Part shown: piece after piece, positions 45,648 through 59,000 of the stretch
Layout of the letters: each line of letters starts with the position of its first letter
Numbering within the stretch: the stretch's first letter is position 1
Assembly: GCA_000231825.2 (NCBI GenBank)
Contig: JH720308.1
Span: forward strand, 1,349,675 to 1,413,674
Source of the DNA: Tetrahymena elliotti 4EA
Taxonomy: Eukaryota; Ciliophora; Oligohymenophorea; Hymenostomatida; Tetrahymenidae
Length of the DNA stretch: 64,000 nucleotides
Reading direction: 5' to 3'
The notes under the pieces: generated by a model
The model's database searches: none
The model's input: the letters and a program-made list of their open reading frames with translations, nothing else
Told to the model about the DNA's origin: nothing
Position numbers and translations under genes: made by a program

Positions 45648-48198
45648 ATGCCTCCCAAAAAAGTAGCACCACCAGCTAAAAAAACCACAAGATCTTAATC
45701 TGCAGCAGCTGCAACAAAAGATAAAGTTGCAGCAAAAACTACTAAGAAGGATGCTAAGATTGAGGATAAAAAAGTCACTAGAGGAAGAAAAGCAGCCTCT
45801 CCCTCTCCTTCTCCTTAGCCTAAGAATACCAAAAAAGGTAAATCTGCTTCTGCAGCTAAAACTAAAACTACTAAAGCTGCTACACCTGCCAAGAAGGATA
45901 CTAAGGATACCAAAGCAAGTAAAACTGCTGCTTCTACTAAGAAAGCTCCTGCTAAACCTTCTCCGAAAAAGAACAACAAAAGAAAAGCTAAAAGCGTGTC
46001 TCCTTCTCCAGATACAAAGACTAAAAGCAAATAAAGTCCAGTTAAAAAAGTTAAAGACTAAGCTAAAGATGATGAACCTGAAGAGGAAAAAAAGATTGTT
46101 AAATAGATAGTTAAAGGTAATTAAAAGCTTAAAATTATTTTCAATTTAAAATTTATTAGTATGCTACTCCTTTATTTAGTATGAATTTATTGAAATATTT
46201 ATAGGCTTGTGTGCTGTTGATTAATATGTTCCTGGCTCAACTCAATACACAGTTCTTTAAGAAGGAAGCAAGATATACAATTTTACTTTGAACTAATCAA
46301 ATGTTGATGCAAATAACAACAAATTCTATCTTGGATAAGTACTTTAAAAGGACGGATAAAGTAAATTCACTTTTTTGTATTATTTATATGTATTAATTTT
46401 ATTTCTATTTTTAGATTAATATTGTGCTTTCTTTAGATGGGGTAGAGTAGGAGTTCCTGGATAATAGTCTCTCAGAGTATTTTCTAATAAGCTCCAAGCA
46501 ATAAGTGAATTCGAAAGTAAGAGAAATGATAAAATTAGAGGAGGTTATACAGAAATTTTTATAAAGTATGGTGAAGATGAAGATGAAAAACCTAAGTGTA
46601 ATGAATTACTTATGTGAAATATTTTATTTTTAATTTTTTTTTTTAATTTAGAAAAATCTAAAGCTGCACCAACCAAGAGAAAAGATTGCACTTTATCTAA
46701 GCAAGTTTAAACCTTGATAAATGATATTTTTGATATGAAAATGATTGAAAATAGTATTAAAGAAATAGGTTATGATTCTAAAAAGATGCCATTAGGTAAG
46801 CTTGACGATAAAACAATTAGAGCAGCTTACACTGTGCTTAAGGATGTAATTAAAATTTTTTATTTAAAGTTTTATCTTAGTATTTTGTATCAATTATAGC
46901 TGTTAGAAGCTGTTAAGAACAATAAAACCAGTGAATTAAATGGCTATTCTAATAAGTTCTACTCACTTATCCCTCATGATTTTGGATTCTAAAAAATGAG
47001 CAACTTTATCTTAAAAACTGAGGAATAAGTTCGTAAGAAATTATAAATGCTTTAAGATTTATCTGACTTAAAGATTGCTACTTAATTACTAAAAGAAACT
47101 GATTCAGATGATTCTATCTTAGATTAAAACTATAAAAAGTTAAATGCAGAAATCAAAGAAGTTACAGATGTAATTTTTTTTAATTTATCAATTTATTTAA
47201 CACTTCAATAAATGTTAGAATTAAAAAAAAAGTCAAAATTCATAGATGAAGTTTTTTTACTTTTTATACCTCACATTTCCTTTCACAATTTTTAATTAGT
47301 CAATCCTTTTTGATTGATTTTTGATAAAAATTTTTCCACTTCACTTACTAAAAAATTAATTTTTTTAAATAAATGACTCCTAACTTTTTTATTCATCTCC
47401 CTTCTTAAAAAAAATATTACAATAATATTTAAAATATGTTTACACTTAGATATTATTTTGATATGAATTTTATATTTTAAAAAAATATTTAATAAATTTA
47501 ACAGAAAAAGATTGTTGACATTATTAAGTAGTACGTAAACCAAGGCAAAGGATATTATAAACCTACAATTTTAGAAATATTCTCAGTTAAAAGAAAAGGA
47601 GAATAAGAACGTTACAGAAAAGATATTGGAAATGATACACTTTTATGGCATGGTTCTCGTATTTCTAACTTTGTTGGTATTTTATCTTAAGGTCTTCGTA
47701 TTGCTCCTCCTGAAGCTCCTGTTACTGGTATATTTTAAGCATAAAACATCATGAATAAATTAAAAATATTTAAAAAATTATAGGTTACAATTATGGTAAG
47801 GGTATCTATCTTGCTGATTAATTCACTAAATCTTGTGATTACTGTGCTGGTAATAGTGATGGTATTCATTACATTATGCTTATTAAATCTGCTTTAGGAA
47901 CTCCTAATAGAATAGAAAGAACTGACTATAATGCTGACAAGCTCCCTAAAGGAACACACTCATGCTGGGGTTGGGGTACTCATGGCCCTGAAGATTTCAT
48001 TACTTTGAATGGAGTAAAAATACCTAAAGGTGAAGAAGTTAGAACTAAATCTAAGGTAAAAAATTTTAAATAATGATTTAGGTTTAATTATTTTTTGTTA
48101 AATAAATAAATTAGCATTATATGAAATATAACGAGTTTATTATTTATGATATCTCTTAAGCTCAAATTGATTACCTAATTAGATTTAAGAAATATTGA
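45648..48198 (+). CDS. poly(ADP-ribose) polymerase, WGR type, with H1-like N-terminus
   Basis: Eight exons: 45648-46116, 46205-46360, 46415-46597, 46652-46845, 46900-47169, 47505-47727, 47784-48055 and 48115-48198, totalling 616 codons with all phases consistent. Residues 1-155 are Lys/Ala/Pro/Ser/Thr-rich, like a histone H1 tail. A WGR domain follows (about 165-280, with CAFFRWGRVGVPGQQSLRVF), then the helical PARP regulatory domain (about 300-430) and the catalytic domain. The catalytic triad is complete: His473 in LWHGSR, Tyr507 in GKGIYLAD and Glu596 in YNEFIIYD, the last exon carrying the Glu. It should make poly(ADP-ribose) from NAD+ at DNA breaks like PARP2/PARP3, in the nucleus. There are no zinc fingers or BRCT domain, so the basic tail probably supplies DNA contact. 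It is the best-supported gene model in the window. Confidence 0.95.
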
Positions 48199-48509
48199 AT
48201 TTGCTATATTAAGGACTCGAAGTTTATTTTGCACACACTATTTTTAATGAATTTTTATTAGTAGATATTTTATATTGTATGTACTACCTTAATTTGTATT
48301 AGGTTTGGTGAAAAATTCATTGTTCAAAACAAATGTTTTTAGTATTTTTTTTATGAGTATTTATATTTGATACTTTTATTTCCTAATAAAATCTTGTTTG
48401 GAATATCTCAATAATTTATTAAAAAATTAATAGAAGGATATTCTTTTTTCTTAATAAATAGAAGTAAATATTATAACTAGTTAGAATAGACTCAAGTAGA
48501 AAGCTTAAA
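48199..48509. other. short AT-rich spacer
   Basis: Between the PARP stop and the start of a small + strand gene. No feature seen. Confidence 0.55.
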
Positions 48510-49001
48510 ATGAATAAAAATTACATTAAAAACTAAATCAATAAGATGAACTAGAATATCGAAGAACTTGAAAAAGCTTAAATGTTTGTAAAGAAAACCC
48601 TCCCTATATTTGAGGATTAAAATGATGGGTTCACAACTCCTAAAAGTAAGAAGAGCTCTAATTCTTATTTTGGTAGTGATTACCCAACTAGTCCTTCAGG
48701 AGACGCATAAAGCAATTATTAGTAAAGTACAGGTCTTGCTAAGGATGATGAATTTCCAGAACACATGTATGAGAGTCCCAAATTTACCACAAGCTTGAAA
48801 TTTAAATTTTTAAACAACACCTATATTTATTTAGATGAAGAAGAAATAGAATAGTAGAATAAACTAAAAGCTTTACAATAATAATAAAGTAAAAAAAATT
48901 TTCATAGCAATATCTACTAAAATATTTTTCAAAAGTAATAACCTGATGAAAATGATTTGAGGGTAATTCTAGGCCTCCCTATATTTGAAAAAGAAGATTG
49001 A
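48510..49001 (+). CDS. small unknown protein with repeated LPIFE motif
   Basis: A 163-codon single-exon frame. It begins MNKNYIKNQINKM and carries two copies of a short motif, TLPIFEDQND near residue 30 and GLPIFEKED at the extreme C-terminus. Between them are a Ser-rich stretch with TTPKSKKSS and SPSGD (possible phosphosites) and a Gln-rich helix with EEEIEQQNKLKALQQQQ. The repeated hydrophobic-acidic motif at a terminus suggests a short linear docking motif. I know no family with this layout. It sits 311 bp downstream of the PARP gene on the same strand. Confidence 0.6.
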
Positions 49002-50074
49002 GATAAACTTAAAAAATAGTATTAACCTTCATCACAATATTGTGTATTGATACACAGAAATAATTTTGTAAATAAAAATATAATAACAACCTATAAAATA
49101 AACTCTAACTTATTGAATATGAAAAATGAATATTAACTTAAACTATACTATGATAATAAAATGTATTATATAAATTTATTGCTTTCATACTTGTATCTAA
49201 AACTTGATTGCTAATAATTTGCTCAATTAAAGCTTTTTTGCATATTAAAATTTAGATTGATAAATATATATTACAAACACCAATAAAAATTAGTTAATAT
49301 AAAAACAATTAATCTTATTTCAATTGATTTATAATTTGTACAGTAATAAATTAAAGATATCAAATATAAAAATAAGCTTTATTTACTAATCTCTTTGGCA
49401 TATTTTAATCTACTTTAATTTATTTTTCAAATCCTATTTTATCATCATACATTTTTAAAGATTTTTGTTATTCATTAAATTTTTTTATGTAACAATAAAG
49501 AATTCTTTTCTTTTAATTTAATTTAAAATAATTTTAATTTTTTGTATTTATATTGAGCTAATTTTAATTCATTTCAAAAGTAAAAATAATATTTGGAACA
49601 AAATGGTTACCATTATTTTGAGATAAATAAACCTATATAAAATGATAATAATTTTTTGTTTCTTTTAATTATTTTATATTTCATAAACCTTACAATCAAT
49701 TAGCCACTACCACTGTTTATTTTTTAACAAAAAAATTCAAAAAATTTCTGAGATTATACAAATAAGAAAAACAAAATCAAAATAATCTATTTTCTTAATT
49801 TTGTTAAGCAAAAAAATTACTTTTTAAGTTATTTTGATTTTAAATTTAATATAAAATTAGAAAATATTTGTCTGAATTACATTTATTATTACTAATTAAT
49901 TAAATTAAAAGAACGAATCATTTTAAATATTAATTTATTATTATTAGATTTATAAATTTTTAAATATGAAGAAAACACATTTTTAATTCTAATAAAATTA
50001 AGATTTTAATATATTTTGAAAAAATTGTTTTTTGTTTAAATATTTCTTTATTTTTATTCAATGAGTAAGTATCT
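49002..50074. other. convergent AT-rich intergenic region
   Basis: About 1.07 kb between the 3' ends of the small + strand gene and the giant HECT gene on minus. It has long A/T runs and no recognisable gene or RNA. Confidence 0.6.
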
Positions 50075-53000
50075 TCAAGCAATACCAAAGCTTTCATTAC
50101 CATCTAAAATTGCTTAGAAAAGTTTCTTTTGCAAAATTTCCCTATCTTCATATTGAGGTAAATCTAGCTAATTGAAGCTTTTAAGTTTATTTTAATATTA
50201 AATTAAATTTTATTAAAAGAAATGAAATAATTACCAAGTATGAGCAACAGGTAAATTTTGAGTATCAAATATTTTGCTTATAGTAAAGCCCATATCTTTA
50301 TATCCACCTAAAGGAATTTTGTAAGAACCAGATAAAAAGAATAAGAACTTTCTTTTCATTTTATCATCAAAAGTCATTAGAATTTCCCAGAACCATTATA
50401 TTACCGTGCTTATTTCACTATATCCTCCTTAATAAGTAGTATTTGTTCTCAGTTCCTTAACTATTTATTTTTTTTTGTAAATTAATATTCAAAAATATAA
50501 AATTGTATTATTTTACAATCAATTTCTTATGCTCCTGCAATTTTTGTACCAAGTTCCATCCAGTCAACAAGGAATAATTCAGATTTAGGGAAGATACTGA
50601 AAAATCCTTCTAGTATAGCTTAGATCTATGGTTGAATTTATTAGATCATAACATAATTAATTAATTTATCAACATATTCTTTCTTATTTTAATCTGTAAC
50701 ATCTATGTTCTTGCCATCACGAATTAATTCGATTGTCTTTTTCTATCCAAAATCTTCAAATTCATATCTAAGAAAAATTTTTTAAATTAAATCTTGTTTT
50801 AGTTAAAAATTAAATTTACATAAATGTTAGGCACAAATCTTCTACTGGGTTTTCTAATATCCAAAGAAGATTCTTAGTTAATTCTGGTTCGATATCATCT
50901 AAGTCACTTATTTTTAATGGTTATCCTGTAATATGTTTTAATATGAATTTAGGGAAATCAATTCCAATTAAATAGCCTTCTAACACACTCTATTTAAATT
51001 TAATAAATACTTTAAAATTTATCTAATGTTGAATTAAGATTTACCTTAGCAATAATTTATCCTGAAAATTTAAATATAGTGATATGATCAGGAACTAAGT
51101 AGGAGGCAGTTGAAGGATAGACTATATATTTATTAGTAGCAACTCTAAAAAGACCTTTACGAGGATCAAAAAGTTCTTTGGAAATACAAGAATACCACTC
51201 TCTAGTTAATCCACTTTAATCTATACCGTCCTCTTTACGGAATTTTACCTCAAATTATTTTTAGATGAGTTAATGAGGTTTTTATCTCATGATGGTTCTA
51301 AAAGTATCTTCAAACACACATTTTCTATCTACCTTTAGTGTAATTATTTCCATAGTACAATCTTACTCTTTTTAAGCTCTTTTCACAGCCTTTTAATGAA
51401 TTGCATACAATCTTGTATCTAAATCTAAAGACCTTAAATTTTAAGGATCTTTAGAAACTACTCTAATGTATTTCTGGAATAATTAGTTATCCATACCAAC
51501 AAATAATTTTATTATTTAGCAAAACCCTTATTCTAAAATTCTTTTGAATTCATCTACTTTTAATATTTTATCTTCCTCTTCATTTACTATCTCTATCAGT
51601 TTGTTTTGGCTAATTAAAATTTTAGATTAGTAATTTATTTTGAAAAATATAAAGTCTAATGCAGTAAATGTTATTTAAAATAATAAAAATTTTTTAATTT
51701 ATTTTTTTGGACGTAAAAAATTAAAAAAGTCATTAAAAAATTGGAAAATAAATTAAATTTTATCATTAATGGTTGAGGATATAGATTAAATATTAAGTAA
51801 ATATCAAAAAAGGAACTTTTAAAATTAATAAACTTACTTGACTACTTCAAATTTAGCAGAAGATTATTGTTTAGAGCTTATTTTAGCTAGTTCAGGAAGA
51901 GAATCAGATTATTCAACATCTGATAACTATAGAGCTACTAAGGTATCAATATCATAATAAGGATGCAGCATATACATAAGTTTAACCATAGGAATGAATG
52001 CTTGGAATATTTATTGCAATTCTCCATTTTCATCATTATCTAATACGGAAGTTGATCCAGGTTATTTGATTTCAATAATATTTGCATGGAGATATTACAA
52101 TTATCTTAGAATATGAGTGAATAATGTCATTAAACTTTAATTGTTTAAAATTTCCTGAAGCTTGATCATTTCTGATTTTTAATCTTTTTTGTCAATTTTT
52201 TTAACTCTCTTAAAGTAGAGACGCATCAAAGTTCTTAAGTTTGCTGCAAAACTCTTGAAACTCTAATGAAATATATTGTTATTAAAAATAAATTTTTTAA
52301 TTTCTTTTAAATTTTACTTCATAAATAGGATTGAATTCTGTATCTGAAAAGATTTCATACAAGTGACTTAAAGCAAACTTTTTAGAATTAGGATCATTTT
52401 ATTGAAGAATTCTTTGAACATCACTTATGCCTTTGTTCATTAAACCAATTACATCTTAAATCAAGAATTTAGATTGACTTTCTATGAATTATTCTAAAAT
52501 TGTAATTGTATATTTAGAGTGGCTACTAAGTCCTTTTTTAAGGAAGGAATACAAAAAGTTTTTGTTATTAAAATGAACATTCTCAAAATAATAGTAGTGC
52601 AATATATTATCAATGTCAACTTTTTATTATTTTTTTAAAAATTTATTAATTTTTATTAATTGTTTCAAAGATTTATTTACTTTGTCTAATCATAGGGTTA
52701 TGAATAGTTATTTAAGATTGGCTAGGAGTATCTTAAACAGACTTTACTAAATCAATGTGAGTGGATTTTATAAATTTTGAAATTTAATTTAATACTTAAA
52801 TTTATTTCTTATTTTCATAAATATCAACATATTTAAATTTATCTCCGAAAAGCATTATTAAAGTTTACAATCCACTCATTTGCTAGTGATTAGTTATTTT
52901 TTTGAGTTTCTTTATTACTGATAGTTGAGGGAGATATTACCAGTGAGTTGCATCTAAAGTGAAGTATGCCAAAAATTCATTTTGTTAGTTAGAGCATAAG

Positions 53001-56000
53001 GTATTTCTGAAAAATGACATAGAGTTATCATATAATAATAAATAATTTTTCACAAAGAGCTGTTTCTCTCCTAATTTAGCAAAGAACTCTAAATCTTTAT
53101 CATTTTTAAGCTCTTCATATTAATCAAGCATTGGATTTACTAACAAGAAGAATAAAGCATCCATCAATTAAGGTCCATGAATAGGATTCAACAGTTCATT
53201 ATTTATTATCTGACTAAAAGAGCCAAAATAGAAAGATTAAACAATGTTCTCGATAGCTTGTTCATCATAGTAAACAAGATTATCCATGTATAATTTTATC
53301 AGATTATCTTGGTTAGGAGCTTAGACTACAGGACTCCATTGTCTATCATTCAAACTTTTACTTTTATTTTGAATAAGTTTTAAATAATAAAAAATACAAT
53401 ATTTTACTTTCTTTCTGAATTCTCTTCATGGTGGTCTTCATCATCATTTAAATGGCTATCCTATTCGGAATCACTTTCTGAATGAGATTCTGATCCATTA
53501 CCATAATTATTATAGTACATATCACTATTTTCTTCATCGCCTTCTTCATAATCATCCTCATCTTCGAATTCATTTTCCTCCTCATCGCTCATATCTTCTT
53601 CAGAGCTACTAATGTGGAGCAGATTTCTTTCATCTTCGTCTTACTCTTCATCCTCATTATCATCATCATTCACTTCATCCGCTTCATCTGAATTATATTC
53701 ATCCTCATCTTCATCTATCTCCTCATACTCATCATCATCTTCAGGTTCTTTATCGTTTTTCTTTTCTTCATCCTTATTTTGGTTATTTGTAAATTCTTCA
53801 AAAATATCAGTTACTTGAGAGAGCTAATTTTTATTTTTTTAATCTTTTGGTTTCTATTTTTTTTATTTTTTATTCTTTTTTGAGGTTGATCCATCTTTTA
53901 ATGAAATAAATTTAGGGAATTTAGTGTGAAGATATCTTTTTAAGTCATCTTCATCAAGCTGTTTTACAATATCAACAAAAATAGCTATTTTTTCTTTGTG
54001 GCGTCTTAAATCTCTCAAAAATTCAAATATCAGCTGTTTAATAACCTCTTATTCTTTTTTATCAGTATTATAATATTTAGCAGCATTCCATCTTTCTTTC
54101 AAAACTAAATATTTATTCCAGAATTCATTCTCAGTTTTAATCTTTTCTTCATCTTCTTCTTCCTCCTCTTCATCAAGCTACTCACCATTGTTAGATATAG
54201 AGAATTCAATTACATTTTACATTTTGTGCTCTTCTTCAACTTCTTCCTCACCTTCTTAATCTTTATAGCCATCTATCACAAAATCATCTATTTTTCCTTC
54301 TTCTTATTCTAAAAGATTATCCTCTTCTTAATTTTATTTTTCTTCTATACCTTTAAGCTTTGCTCCAGTTTACTCTGCATAATTTTATTCAACAATATTT
54401 GATATTTTTTCCATTATTTTATCTACAAGGCCTTATTTACCTTTTTCTTTTTCTTTCTCTTTTTATTTTGTTTCATTTGTAAATGTGCTATGATTATCTT
54501 ATTCAGATTAGCTTTAGTTACTTTCTTTTACTTTTTTACCACTCTATTTCTTTTCTCCTTCATGGTCATAGTCACTAGAATCTTCATCGTCATCTTCTTT
54601 TAATTTAAGAGAGTCTTTTTTGATAAGATTTTCAAATTAATTATATTCTTATTCAGCACTATTTTCACTGTCATCATCACCATCGTCTTCATCTTCCCAC
54701 TCTTCTTCTTCATTTTTGTTATCATTTTTAACTCTAGATTCTTTTTATTCTTCTTTACTTTCTTCTTTTTCTTATTTTTCTTAATTATCACCACTACCAT
54801 CATCATCTTCTTCACTTTCCCATTCATCTTCAGCCTCATCTTTCTTTTATACAGGAACTGGTTTTTCTTGCTTTTTAGAAATTTTATTATTTTATTTAGC
54901 TTCTTCTGCCTATTTAATTGGTTATGTAACTGTTTCTTTTTTAACGACCCAAGGAGTTTATTTTTAAGGAGACTAGTTCTACTAGTTATTCAAATGGTAT
55001 TAAATGAAAGTAGAGGAAGTAGATTCAATTAGATTCTCAAGCATTCCAAAATCTCTTTGAATAATAACTTCATTATATTCAAAAATCTTTTCTTTATTTT
55101 ATGAGATTGAGTGCATAAGATCTTAATATTCTTTGAAAAATGAAGTATATGCTTCTTTATTTTGAAGCAAACTTCCTAAATGTTTGCTTAAATTTTAATA
55201 TATAAACTTATTAGGTTCTTCTTAAGTATTGCTTGCTTTAGTAAATTCTTTTTGATAAACTAAATTGTTAAAGTAATCTAAATTCCATCTTTAAGAATTT
55301 GTTAAAGAATAATTCTTAGAGTTATCTGCATCAAATTTAATTTATTGTGCTAAGTAATTTATCAGAAGTCTTTGATATTTTTTCTCCATAGGGAAAATAA
55401 GCTATGCAACTTCAATTAATTTGGCTTAAGAAACATCTTGTTAAATCATTTCTTTGAGCTTTTAAATCAAGCAAGATTTATATTAATCTAAAAATTCCTT
55501 ATCAATCTAAACTATTTCAAAGACATTCTAAATAAAATTACTAGCAGAGTTAATATTATATTCAACATTTAATGCTTAGCTGATTATTTCTGTTAAATTT
55601 TCTTTAAATATAAAAATAACTTAAGGGAAGAGGTTTACTAATATGTGCAATAATCTAATATTTGTTTTTTCATTATCAATTATTATTTTCATTATTTGCA
55701 TGCTTAATTCATTCTTTTCAAAATATTTTTTATTTTTTATCTCCTGAATTTATTGCTTTAAATCTGTGAATTTTCTTTCTTTCTAAATTAATTCTGTTAT
55801 TTACTTATTGTTAACAGCATCTTAGTAATAGCTAGGAGCAAAAAAGTATACCGAGTATTTTTCCAAAAATACTTTATACGAAACAACATTTTCTTCAATT
55901 TTATTAAAATAAAATTATAAAAATAAATTTTAAAAAATAAATTCAAAGTTATTTTTTAAATAATTTTTAAGAAAAATTTAATGAAAAAACAAAGAAAGAA

Positions 56001-59000
56001 AGAAAATAATTTTTGAGTTATAAAATTTACAGTGAGATATTTCTTTGGTGTTTTTATTATTAGGTTCTAATACGAAATCTTCTTTACTATGATTCGATTA
56101 CTAGAGATTGGTTATGTAATTGATTTTATCAATTATAGCTATCTTACAAAGAATCGAATCTGAATAGAATTGCTCACTAGTTTTAAGGATATTGCATAAA
56201 ATATAAAATATAGAATCATAAAGGCTATTATGGTTTTAGCACTAACTAAGTAATTGAGAAATAATGTATAGGATATCTTCTGAGTTATTTAAATCAATAA
56301 ATACAGTTAGGAGCTGTAAATAAGAGGCAACAAATGCAGGTTTAACATCATTAGAAGATTGTTGGCATTTGTCATTTTGTTGATCAATTAATTATATTAA
56401 ATGATTGTATAATGCTATTCCTTTTTTAGAGTATTTGAACTAGTTTTTACTAAATGTTTGTAACTTTTTCATTAGAACGCTATTACTAAAATAGAGCTTA
56501 TAAATGTTTATAGGTATATTCTTATTGACACTTGTAAGCAGTTTCTAAAGGATCTATTCTAGGATATTATCTTCTGTTTTCTCATCAAATTTATTTAAAA
56601 CTTGATCTATGAAATATAAAAGTAATAGCTCAAATTTTAATTAAGAAGATTACTCTTCAGTGAATTCTTAATTTACATTTTATTCATCAAAATTACTTTC
56701 TTCAATAATATATTATAAAGAAGTCACGAGTGTTAGAATTAATTCATTGTTATCTTTTCTGCTTTCAGTAGAATTAGGATGAGCTTATTGACTGATAGCT
56801 TTCAAAAGAGAGGCAAGTTAGTTAATTTCATACTAATTTTATTTTATTAAATCTTCTAACTTCTCAATCAATTATTCTTGCATCTTTTGTGCAAATTATT
56901 CTTTTTCAATAACTTCTAATTTGAGTATTTATTCCATATAATCAAATTTACTATAAATCTTTTCTGATTTCTCATCAATAATTTTAATTATTTTATTTTC
57001 TAAATCAGAAATGTCACCTAGTTGACCATTTATTTTATCAATCTAGACATTATTATTGTTCATAAATTCATTTAAAATAATCTAATCAGAGAATATATTA
57101 GTATACTTTTATTAGTATAGCTTAGTATAGCTTATTTATTTTTTCTTAATATCTGATTAGCTTCCATCAGCACACTATGAAACCAATTCTTAAAATTATG
57201 GTAAAATAGTAGAGAAATACTAATTTATAATTTTATTATTTTGACTTCTTGATAAGCATTAACTCATAAGGATATATCTTTCATTTAAGTTAGAGCCAAC
57301 TTTTCCAGTTTTTTTGTTTGTGAGTGAGGTTATTTATAGTATTTTATCTAGAAGTACAGGAAATTTGATAATGTTCTCAGGTTTTTCAGAAATATTATTT
57401 AAGATACTGAGGGAAAATTAGATTAAATCAAAGAATTTCTCTCTCACCAGAGGACTTTCAAGCTCATTTAAGGATTTATCATCATCTTATATCTCATTTG
57501 TTTTAAGACCATTTAAATAATGATTATTGATTTCCTTTTACAATTAATTGAATGCTTATCCAAATTTATTGAAAATATTAATATTCTTAATATAGACTGA
57601 ATCTATTTTTTTTAGAAGAAAACCTTCTTATCTTGTGTTATCTTCATAAAGTCTAAAGTTATTATTTGCAAACTCTTAAAATACACTAATTATAACATCC
57701 ATCAGTAATGTGAAGACTTCAGAATCTAGGTTTAGATTTCTGGGAGAATGAGCTATATAATTTAAATAAACAATAGTCTATTAGCTGATATTATGAATTT
57801 TCTCTTCTTCATCACTGCATAGCTATTCAATATATTTTTCTTTAGAGTTTACTCTGAGCAAATACTTGCCTACTTTGTTAATTATATCCTTCTAGTTTTA
57901 GAATAAATTTATGATATTTTCTTGAATTTTAAATGTTTAAATTATTTATTTTTAATTAAGATTTATTCCACTAAAATGGTTTCCAATAAGATTTTTTTTA
58001 GTAAAGCAAGTAATAAATTGAACAAATTTCAAGGAGTATTCATAATATATTCTAAAGAGATGATGATGGGTATTCTCTTCTTCGCTTGCATAGTTGCTAA
58101 TGTTGGTTAAGAGACCTTTAATGTTGAACATCATTTTTTCATACTTTAAATTATTCCAAAAGATAATCCTCTTATATAAGAAAGAAAATTCTTTATCAAC
58201 ACTTTCTTTTAAATTTAACTCCCTAAAATACTTTTTCAACATACTCTTTTCTTTTATTGAATTTTCTATTTAGAGCTTGATTTGATTATTTAATTCTTAA
58301 ATAGAAATGTCATATCCTTCCTTTTTTAATTTAAGTTAAACTTGAGAATTACTGTTATCAAATAGCCTTGAGAAATTATATTTCACAATCATTCTAGTGT
58401 AAATTGCTCTCAAGTTTTCATTTTGGTTTAGAATTTTTTCAGTGAAGCAAGTAATAAAATTATCAAAATAAGGATAAATCTGCATACATTACTTCAAAAA
58501 GAGATCTATGCACTATTCAAATTTAATTACTTTATTTTCTAGTTTCCAATTGAAGTAATTTTCCATCTGTTCAATATTAGAAGACTTGAAGCAAATATTA
58601 AGCAATAGACAACAGATGGTATTATCTGCTTCTTCATTTCTCTTTTCTGCACAATAAAAAACAAGATCTTCAATATTAAAAAATAGGTTGTTCAAGTATT
58701 CTTCATAGTTTTCGGAAGAAATATTTTCTTCAATAAGCTTCAAGTAAACTTTAATCATAAAGAAGAATTCATCTACAGACACTTCTCTTCTATTGTCTTT
58801 GTATCTATTATTATTATTATTATTATTTAATGATAAATAATTTAAATATAAAATCATAAATATTAATTTTTTACTTGCAATGAAGCATAGTATTTTTTCT
58901 AACATATTTTACTATTAACTCTACACATTTAATTTAAAGCTCTGATTGCATATCAAATCTGTAAAATTCAGGAAAAATTTAATGTGAAAAGGATAAATAT

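Noticed and set aside
45727..46110. Overlapping open frames on both strands in the PARP first exon (Leu/Lys-rich on plus, Leu/Val/Ala-rich on minus)
   Set aside because: They are other-frame shadows of the Lys/Ala-rich PARP N-terminus, whose frame links in phase to the WGR domain.
47292..47543. Minus-strand open frame of 83 aa
   Set aside because: It falls in the 335-nt PARP intron and reads as low-complexity Leu/Ile/Lys typical of AT-rich intron DNA.
53612..53818. Ser-rich open frame on plus
   Set aside because: It is the antisense reading of the Asp/Glu-rich coding tract of the HECT gene.
57922..58110. Plus-strand open frame of 62 aa opposite the HECT gene
   Set aside because: The minus strand encodes the conserved-looking helical HECT N-terminal region here; the plus frame has no support.
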